Of a stretch of DNA of 10,392 nt, positions 6,152 through 10,392 are shown in pieces (position 1 is the stretch's first letter; every line of letters starts with the position of its first letter). The notes under the pieces were generated by a model. That model saw nothing but the letters and a program-made list of their open reading frames with translations. It did not search any database and was not told the origin of the DNA. The stretch lies in NCBI GenBank assembly GCA_927911515.1, contig CAKMQH010000012.1, positions 1 through 10,392 on the forward strand. Direction: 5' to 3'. The translations under genes were made by a program, and so were the position numbers. Source of the stretch: an uncultured Neisseria sp. Its GTDB lineage: Bacteria; Pseudomonadota; Gammaproteobacteria; Burkholderiales; Neisseriaceae.

Positions 6152-7927
6152 ATGAAACCCCTCTTCCCCCTTCTGCTTTCCTTCTCCTCTGCCACCGCTT
6201 TTGCCGCATACGGTTTGGGTTTGGGGCAGGAGCCGAAATATCCCGCCGACTTTCGCGCCTACGAATACGTCAATCCCGACGCGCCAAAAGGCGGCGTGTT
6301 TTCCCTGCCGATGCAGGGCGGTTTTGATACGTTCAACCCGTTTACCCTCAAAGGCGACAAAGAAGTCGGCGTCCTCATGCTGACCGTGGACAAGCTCACG
6401 GACAATAGTTGGGACGAACCTTTCTCCATGTACGGGCTGCTGGCGGAAGACTTCTCACTTGCCGAAGACGGGCTGTCGGCAACATTCAGGCTCAACCCGA
6501 AAGCCAAATTTCACAACGGCGATCCCGTGCTTGCCAAAGACGTCGCCGCTTCCTTCCGCCTGCTTACCCAAGACAAAGCCGCCAATCCCTCCTACCGCAT
6601 ATACTGGAGCGATGTTGCCAAAGTCGAAACGCCCGACGACAGGACAGTCGTTTTCCGCTTCAAACAGCGCAACGCCGAATTACACATGGTCTTGGGGCAA
6701 CTGCCTGTCTTTTCGCATAAAAGCTATCCCGAAGGGCTGGAAAAAGGCGCAAACAAAATGCCCATCGGCTCTGGCCCCTACCGCTTCGTCAAAGCAGACA
6801 TCGGGCGCATGAGCGAATACGCGCGCGACAAAAACTACTGGGCGCAAAACCTCCCGACCCGCAAAGGCAGATATAACTTCGACACCGTCCGCTTCAAATA
6901 TTTCAAAGACAACAGCGTCCGCCTCGAAGGACTCAAAGCCGGACAATACGACTTCGTTTACGAAAATGTTGCCCGAAATTGGGCGCGGGCTTATCCCGGC
7001 GAAATGCTCGCCAAACGCGGCTTGGGCAAACACGAATGGGTACAACAAAGCAATGCCGGCATGCAGGGCTTTGTTATGAATATGCGCCGCGTCCCGTTCA
7101 ACAACATCCTCGTGCGGCAGGCGATGGTTGAGAGCTTCGATTTTGAAAGCGTCAACGCGCGTATTTTTTACGGCGCATACCGCCGCAGCAACAGCTTCTT
7201 CACCAACAGCGAGATGGCGGCGACAGACAAACCGCAAGGCGCGGAACTAAAACTGCTCCAGTCCCTCGGCAACACCCTAGCCCCCGCCGTCCTGAACCAA
7301 CCCGTTCCCGAGCCGCCTCAAACCGACCCGAAGACAGGCATACGCCCCAACCTGCTCAAAGCCCGCGCTCTTTTAGAAAAAGCAGGCTACCGCTATAAAA
7401 ACGGCAAACTGACCGACAGCCAAGGCAAACCCCTGACCTTCGAGTTCCTGACCGCATCCAAAAACTACGAACGCATTACCGCCAAATGGCAGCGCGACCT
7501 AGCCAAAATCGGCGTCACCATGAATATCCGCGTTACCGACCCCGCCTTATACCAAAGGCGTCTCAACGATTTCGACTTCGACATGACCATTACCGTCTAT
7601 GCCAACAGCGAAAGCCCGGGCAACGAACAATACGATTATTTCGGCTGCGATGCCGCCAAAATCCCCGGCAGCCAAAACCTCGCCGGCGTGTGCCGCCCCG
7701 AAGTCGAAAAGCTGCTCAAACATTTCGGCAGCTTTACCAACCGCGAAGAGCTGAAAACCACCTCCCGGGCACTAGACCGCACCATCCGCCACCAATACAT
7801 CATCGTCCCCGCCTGGTACGCCGACCGCTACCGCGTCGTTTACCGCAATAACCTCGGCATCCCGCAACAACTGCCGAAGTATTACGACCCGATAACGTTC
7901 CCGCTGAGTACGGGCTGGTGGAAATAG
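6152..7927 (+). CDS. yejA: YejA-type periplasmic oligopeptide-binding protein (SBP family 5)
   Basis: 591-aa extracellular solute-binding protein of family 5, closest in its motifs to E. coli YejA, the binding protein of the YejABEF importer for oligopeptides and microcin C. A cleavable signal peptide (MKPLFPLLLSFSSATAFA, cut before AYG) puts it in the periplasm; no lipobox is present. Landmarks shared with YejA are YEYVNPDAPKGG (about 38-49), FDTFNPFTLKGD (about 59-70), the SBP5 signature region KFHNGDPVLAKDV (about 125-137), PIGSGPYRF (about 206-214), the YWAQNLPTRKGRYNFDTVRF block (about 230-249), and LRQAM-type and FDFE segments, ending in STGWWK. Two Cys, in FGC and GVC, could form a local disulfide. 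The start at ATG 6152 is fixed by the signal peptide, and a weak GGAA lies upstream. No permease or ATPase genes accompany it here, so it is an orphan binding protein or partners with a distant system. Codon use is GC-rich, unlike the adjacent bacteriocin locus. Confidence 0.9.
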   Translation: MKPLFPLLLSFSSATAFAAYGLGLGQEPKYPADFRAYEYVNPDAPKGGVFSLPMQGGFDTFNPFTLKGDKEVGVLMLTVDKLTDNSWDEPFSMYGLLAEDFSLAEDGLSATFRLNPKAKFHNGDPVLAKDVAASFRLLTQDKAANPSYRIYWSDVAKVETPDDRTVVFRFKQRNAELHMVLGQLPVFSHKSYPEGLEKGANKMPIGSGPYRFVKADIGRMSEYARDKNYWAQNLPTRKGRYNFDTVRFKYFKDNSVRLEGLKAGQYDFVYENVARNWARAYPGEMLAKRGLGKHEWVQQSNAGMQGFVMNMRRVPFNNILVRQAMVESFDFESVNARIFYGAYRRSNSFFTNSEMAATDKPQGAELKLLQSLGNTLAPAVLNQPVPEPPQTDPKTGIRPNLLKARALLEKAGYRYKNGKLTDSQGKPLTFEFLTASKNYERITAKWQRDLAKIGVTMNIRVTDPALYQRRLNDFDFDMTITVYANSESPGNEQYDYFGCDAAKIPGSQNLAGVCRPEVEKLLKHFGSFTNREELKTTSRALDRTIRHQYIIVPAWYADRYRVVYRNNLGIPQQLPKYYDPITFPLSTGWWK

Positions 7928-7939
7928 GAGGGGCAATCC

Positions 7940-8031
7940 GTAGCGTGGGCTTGCCACGAGATGAAAGCAGGTTCGACTGTTGTCTGATTTGGTCGTTGGA
8001 TGGCGGACTTCGTGGGCAAAGCCCACACTAC
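7940..8031. mobile_element. MITE-like element, copy 1
   Basis: 92 bp, beginning GTAGCGTGGGCTTGCCACGA and ending CGTGGGCAAAGCCCACACTAC, so the ends are inverted repeats of about 23 bp with a few mismatches. Each end contains its own small palindrome (GTGGGC-TTT-GCCCAC type). It is non-coding. No target duplication is obvious. Confidence 0.55.
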
Positions 8032-8068
8032 GGGTTCAGTTATTCCAAACCTGCTTTGATTGAAAAGG

Positions 8069-8118
8069 GGTCGTCTGAACACGAGCGTTAACGAGTTTCT
8101 CAAAGTTTTCAGACGACC
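8069..8118. terminator. DUS inverted pair within the repeat array, copy 1
   Basis: GGTCGTCTGAA (8069-8079) and TTCAGACGACC (8108-8118) are separated by 28 nt and followed by TTGTTTTTG. This is the first possible terminator downstream of the yejA-like gene. Confidence 0.6.
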
Positions 8119-8126
8119 TTGTTTTT

Positions 8127-8289
8127 GCCTGCAAACCCGCCCCCTCTCCCGTCCGGCGAGAGAGGGCTGGGGAGAGGGTGGTTCTGTGGGCTATACGAAT
8201 TTAATTTAACCTAAACCCACAAAGCCACCCCCATCCTCACCTTCCCCCACCGGACGGGGGAAAGGACAAAGTTGCCGTTGAAGCAACGA
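8127..8289. repeat. hairpin-rich module B, copy 1
   Basis: Contains a CCCTCTCCC / GAGAGAGGG inverted pair near 8142-8166, the shared segment ACCTAAACCCACAAAGCCAC near 8209, a CTTCCCCC / GGGGGAAAG stem near 8241-8265, and a GTTGCC / AGCAAC-type stem near 8270-8286. The second copy at 8502-8649 follows the same order. Confidence 0.65.
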
Positions 8290-8396
8290 GTAGCGTGGGC
8301 TTTGCCTACGAAATGAAAGCCAAAATGAATGCCCATTCGGCTGTTGTCTAATTTTGATTATTGAATGATAGATTTCGTGGGCAAAGCCCACGCTAC
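8290..8396. mobile_element. MITE-like element, copy 2
   Basis: 107 bp with the best-preserved ends: the first 25 bases and the reverse complement of the last 25 differ at one position (GCCTACG versus GCCCACG). It carries an internal segment GAATGCCCATTCGGCTGTTG that is also in copy 3 but partly deleted in copy 1. Confidence 0.6.
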
Positions 8397-8482
8397 TTCG
8401 GTTATCCCAAATCTGCCTTGATTGAAAAGGGGTCTCTGAAAAAAGTGTGAACGAGTTTCTCTAACACCCAAATCCCAAAGTT

Positions 8483-8493
8483 TTCAGACGACC
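8483..8493 (-). repeat. DUS, second array copy, partner arm mutated
   Basis: TTCAGACGACC is intact, but its upstream partner at about 8428-8439 has decayed to GGTCTCTGAA (CG lost), so the pair no longer matches the copy-1 arrangement. CTTTTTT follows. Confidence 0.65.
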
Positions 8494-8501
8494 TCTTTTT
8501 T

Positions 8502-8649
8502 ACCTGCAACCTGCCCCCTCTCCCGTCTGGCGGGAGAGGGTGGCTCTACGAACTACACGAATTTGATTTGACCTAAACCCACAAAGCCACCTCCATCCTA
8601 ACCTTCCCCCGCCGGACAGGGGAAGGGACAGGTTGCCTTTTGGCAACGC
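8502..8649. repeat. hairpin-rich module B, copy 2
   Basis: Has a perfect 10-bp stem (CCCTCTCCCG 8516-8525, CGGGAGAGGG 8531-8540, 5-nt loop), the conserved ACCTAAACCCACAAAGCCAC segment, a CTTCCCCC / GGGGAAG stem, and GTTGCC-TTTT-GGCAAC, another perfect stem, near 8631-8646. Similarity to copy 1 is high, though copy 1 has an extra GGGGAGAGGG segment. Confidence 0.65.
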
Positions 8650-8742
8650 GTAGCGTGGGTTCTACCCACGAAATGAATGCCCATTCAGCTATTGTCTGAT
8701 TTGGTTGTCGGATGGTGGGTTCGTGGGCAAAGCCCACGCTAC
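8650..8742. mobile_element. MITE-like element, copy 3
   Basis: 93 bp, from GTAGCGTGGGTTCTACCCAC to GGGCAAAGCCCACGCTAC, with the same inverted-end design. The left end has changed GGGCTTTGCCC to GGGTTCTACCC, a compensated change (GTGGG pairs with CCCAC) that keeps the small palindrome. Confidence 0.55.
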
Positions 8743-8783
8743 TTCTAAGTAGTTCATTGAATAAGATTCGCTTTGATTAAATA

Positions 8784-8830
8784 AAAAGGTCGTCTGAAAC
8801 CCTGAGATTTGGGTTTTCAGACGACCTTTT
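8784..8830. terminator. inverted DUS hairpin terminator
   Basis: AAAAGGTCGTCTGAAACCC (8784-8802) pairs with GGGTTTTCAGACGACCTTTT (8811-8830) over an 8-nt loop, with one unpaired T. The A-tract on the left becomes a T-tract for minus-strand transcripts, so it ends the lipoprotein/L,D-transpeptidase operon, whose last stop is at 8857. Confidence 0.85.
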
Positions 8831-8856
8831 GCATCCATGCTATGTAGAACAGTCCG

Positions 8857-9288
8857 TCAAATCACTTCCAAAACGAAGTAATTGCGCAGCTTGTCGTACA
8901 CTTTGTCGGTGACGTTGATGCAGCCGTTGGTCATGACGCGGTCGGAGACGACGTCGGAGGCGATGCGTTTCATGCGGTGTTCGGAAGGCTTGAGCGTCCA
9001 AACGCGGTGCAGGGCGAAGAGGAAGTCTTTTTCCTGCTTAAAGCCGATAACTTCGCCGCCGTAGCCGGGTTTGGAAGTCTTCATCAACTGCATGTCGAAT
9101 TTGCCTTTGGGCGTGGTTTTACCGATGAGTACGGGGTGGCACTGACCATCGTCAGCAAAGCACAGCTCGGCTTTGGCGGTGTTGACGATGACTTTTTTGC
9201 GTTGCATGTATTCTTTGGCGGCATCGGCTGCGGCAAAGCTGTTCAGCCCTGCCAGCAGCGATACGCCGAGGATGATTCTTTTAAACAT
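8857..9288 (-). CDS. exported L,D-transpeptidase (YkuD-like) family protein
   Basis: 143-aa protein with a signal peptide (MFKRIILGVSLLAGLNSFA, then AADA). The C-terminal half has the hallmarks of the YkuD catalytic fold: a TPKGKF strand (59-64), an FALHRVW segment with His94 and the catalytic motif TNGCINV, in which Cys123 would be the nucleophile (family pattern S-x-G-C-[IV]-x). YkuD enzymes cross-link peptidoglycan at meso-diaminopimelate residues or anchor proteins to it in the periplasm. Here the His is followed by Arg instead of the usual Gly and the protein is short, so it may be a diverged member with a different substrate. Two further Cys (43, 50) could form a disulfide. The start has GGAA five bases upstream. 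It follows the lipoprotein gene by 9 bp and is probably co-transcribed with it. Confidence 0.72.
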   Translation of the reverse strand: MFKRIILGVSLLAGLNSFAAADAAKEYMQRKKVIVNTAKAELCFADDGQCHPVLIGKTTPKGKFDMQLMKTSKPGYGGEVIGFKQEKDFLFALHRVWTLKPSEHRMKRIASDVVSDRVMTNGCINVTDKVYDKLRNYFVLEVI

Positions 9289-9297
9289 GGTTTCCTA

Positions 9298-9828
9298 TTA
9301 TCTGCGGATGCGGTGGGGTGTTTCAGGCGCAACCTCGCGGATGATGATTTGAGGTTCGGGCGCGGGTTGTGGGGCAACTTCTTGTACGGGCGGGCAGACG
9401 GCATCTTCTGGGAAGACGGCTTTCCAGTGGAAGCTGCGTGCGTATTTGTGTTTGTCAAACAAGACTTTGTATTGGCAAGTGGTAATGCCTTCTACGTCAG
9501 AGCCGATGTGAGGGTTGGCGGGAACGCCTGGGGTGCGGAAGTGGAAGAGGTAGTTCCATTCACGCACGCCGAACATGCCTTCATCGTAGTGCGGACGACC
9601 GAGTATTTTGTAGATGTCGTCTTTACTCAGACCCGGTTTCATCTGTTCGAGTTCATCGGCGGTCGGGAATGTGCCTTGGTTTTTGTTAAAGGTTACGGAA
9701 TAGGGTTTCGGAAAGACGGGGCTGTCTGTGGTTCCGTCGGCTTTAACGTGGCTTTTGCCGGCACAGGCTGACAATACGGCTGCGGCGGCGAGGTAAAGGG
9801 CGGTTTTGGCAATGCGGGACGTTTTCAT
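9298..9828 (-). CDS. SmpA/OmlA (BamE-like) outer-membrane lipoprotein
   Basis: 176-aa lipoprotein. The signal peptide (MKTSRIAKTALYLAAAAV) ends in the lipobox LSAC, with Cys22 the lipidation site, followed by AGKS, which favours outer-membrane sorting. A SmpA/OmlA-type domain covers about residues 56-100: TADELEQMKPGLSKDDIYKI, then LGRPHYDEG and REWNYLFHF, the same fold used by BamE of the BAM complex and other peptidoglycan- or BAM-associated lipoproteins. A single Cys pair (in TTCQY and AVCPP) may form a disulfide. The tail is Pro/Gln-rich and ends in HRIRR, which may reach the cell wall. It is too long and divergent to be called BamE itself. Ribosome site AGGATT precedes ATG 9828. It is first gene of a two-gene operon with the L,D-transpeptidase-like gene, suggesting an envelope role. 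Confidence 0.75.
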   Translation of the reverse strand: MKTSRIAKTALYLAAAAVLSACAGKSHVKADGTTDSPVFPKPYSVTFNKNQGTFPTADELEQMKPGLSKDDIYKILGRPHYDEGMFGVREWNYLFHFRTPGVPANPHIGSDVEGITTCQYKVLFDKHKYARSFHWKAVFPEDAVCPPVQEVAPQPAPEPQIIIREVAPETPHRIRR

Positions 9829-9920
9829 GGTTAATCCTTTTTGGTGGCGGTAGTTTGGTCAGACCGCCTGTTGCATGGTCAAGATTCGATGTTATCCGTG
9901 CGCCGCCTTTTTCATTCTGA

Positions 9921-9935
9921 TGACATTTATTGTCA
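9921..9935. promoter_or_regulatory. short palindrome upstream of the lipoprotein operon
   Basis: TGACA-TTTAT-TGTCA is a perfect 5-bp inverted repeat about 95 bp before the lipoprotein start, next to a TTGTTAC that could be part of a -35. It could be a binding site for a dimeric regulator; no regulator is recognised. Confidence 0.25.
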
Positions 9936-10116
9936 CTTTGTAACAATTTCATACGGACATAAATGGAAGCGATGATATATCGTCTTCAGGCAAGCGTGTG
10001 TTTGGCACGGGTAAAATCGCGTTACTGGTTGTTTCTTTTGATGTTTAATTACATCTTTGATGAAACGTAAATTTCTCGCTTGAATTTCATGCAAGTTTTA
10101 TGCCAATCTTTTAAAA

Positions 10117-10128
10117 AGGTCGTCTGAA
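10117..10128 (+). repeat. 12-mer DUS abutting the IS end
   Basis: A complete AGGTCGTCTGAA followed by AA and C, ending three bases before the insertion sequence. Elsewhere in the window such arms have an inverted partner within a few tens of bases. Here the partner, if any, would be on the far side of the IS. Confidence 0.8.
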
Positions 10129-10131
10129 AAC

Positions 10132-10392
10132 TGAACTGGCCCCCAAATCTTGGACACTCATAAAAGCCTTTTCAGGCGCTCTGTGCAAGCTGGGTTCTGT
10201 ATGCGACAGGACTCAGCTTTTTCAATTTCAAACTGCAACGCTCGCGGTTGTAGTAATCCATATAGTCATCTATCTGTTTCATCAATTCGTCCACCGTCAA
10301 TTCTCCTGCGTTATAGAAACACTCCGTCGTTCAACACGGCAAAGAAACTCTCCATCGGTGCATTGTCCCAACAATTCGCCTTACGTGACATG
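10132..10392 (-). mobile_element. right end of an IS3-family (IS150-like) insertion sequence, partial
   Basis: The terminal sequence TGAACTGGCCCCC then AAATCTTGGACA resembles the ends of IS150-group elements (TG...CTG..CCCC...TTGGACA). The transposase C-terminus lies just inside. The rest of the element, including orfA and the other end, is beyond the window edge. Confidence 0.8.
10172..10392 (-). pseudogene. IS3-family transposase (OrfB) C-terminal part, frameshifted
   Basis: DDE integrase-core transposase. The visible part starts MSRKANCWDNAPMESFFAVL, the conserved block holding the catalytic Glu (ESFF) of IS150-type OrfB, but then reads into a stop (NDGVFL then TAA). Removing one base (the C of TTGAACGACGGAG; plus-strand G near 10329) gives the normal continuation TECFYNAGELTVDELMKQID, then DYMDYYNRERCSLKLKKLSP and a stop at 10174-10172. 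The copy is therefore inactive unless the extra base is a sequencing error. Upstream catalytic Asp residues lie outside the window. Confidence 0.85.

Larger units (their letters stand above)
7940..8742. repeat. tandem composite repeat, period about 355 bp
   Basis: The gene-free stretch after yejA is built of two repeating modules. Module A starts GTAGCGTGGGC at 7940, 8290 and 8650 (spacings of 350 and 360 bp). A DUS-containing spacer and module B (8127-8289 and 8502-8649) follow the first two copies. Both modules are dense in inverted repeats. No ORF in it looks like protein. Confidence 0.85.
9829..10131. other. intergenic region without a recognised gene
   Basis: About 300 bp, AT-rich toward the right. 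It holds the leader of the lipoprotein operon, the short palindrome near 9928 and a single DUS at 10117-10128. No protein-like ORF, tRNA or strong hairpin was seen on either strand. Confidence 0.6.

Noticed and set aside
6152..7927. The YejA-like protein as part of the bacteriocin system
   Set aside because: It is on the opposite strand with its own promoter, differs in base composition and lacks functional linkage beyond YejA's known role in microcin C uptake elsewhere. Adjacency alone is not enough.
7940..8742. Possible CRISPR array
   Set aside because: The repeats recur only three times at about 355 bp, have inverted ends and carry no short uniform spacers.
8977..9771. A 264-codon plus-strand open frame
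   Set aside because: It lies antisense across both the lipoprotein and L,D-transpeptidase-like genes, which have signal peptides, motifs and ribosome sites. Its own composition is low in family-like patterns.
9874..9900. TTGAC-like -35 box before the lipoprotein operon
   Set aside because: No acceptable -10 hexamer at the right distance could be found, so no promoter is called there.

Overview
The window comes from a commensal Neisseria, most likely of the mucosa/sicca/subflava group. The main evidence is the DNA uptake sequence (DUS) dialect AGGTCGTCTGAA, present many times both singly and as inverted pairs acting as terminator hairpins. A Correia repeat (CREE), a Neisseria-specific element, and YihY, WrbA and YejA proteins of neisserial type agree with this.

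Layout. Positions 1-1032 hold a possible sigma-factor remnant, a small hypothetical gene, a DUS terminator and wrbA (minus strand) with a frameshift in its last codons. yihY (plus strand, to 2395) appears frameshifted just after its natural start. From 2416 to 5930 the minus strand carries a decayed export locus for double-glycine-leader (class II, colicin V type) bacteriocins. In transcription order it has a 32-codon ORF, a two-TM putative immunity protein, a glycine-rich bacteriocin gene broken in its leader, an HlyD/CvaA-type membrane-fusion protein gene broken by a CREE and three single-base indels, a second two-TM protein, a second bacteriocin-like gene with a cysteine-rich tail and no canonical start, and a CvaB-type ABC exporter reduced to its ATPase domain.

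From 6152 to 7927 lies an intact YejA-type periplasmic oligopeptide-binding protein gene with its own extended -10 promoter. Positions 7928-8850 are non-coding and hold a tandem composite repeat of about 355 bp, including three MITE-like 92-107 bp elements with inverted ends. From 8857 to 9828 a minus-strand pair encodes an exported L,D-transpeptidase-like protein and a SmpA/OmlA (BamE-like) lipoprotein. The right edge (10132-10392) is the end of an IS3-family element with a frameshifted transposase, sitting directly beside a DUS.

How the parts fit. The bacteriocin genes, the fusion protein and the CvaB-like ATPase would once have formed a system that cleaves a GG leader and exports the peptide through the envelope. 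As written it cannot work: the exporter has no peptidase or membrane domain and the fusion protein is interrupted. DUS copies inside the locus suggest long residence in this lineage. Small indels also affect wrbA, yihY and the IS, so sequence error must be separated from real decay before the locus is called dead.
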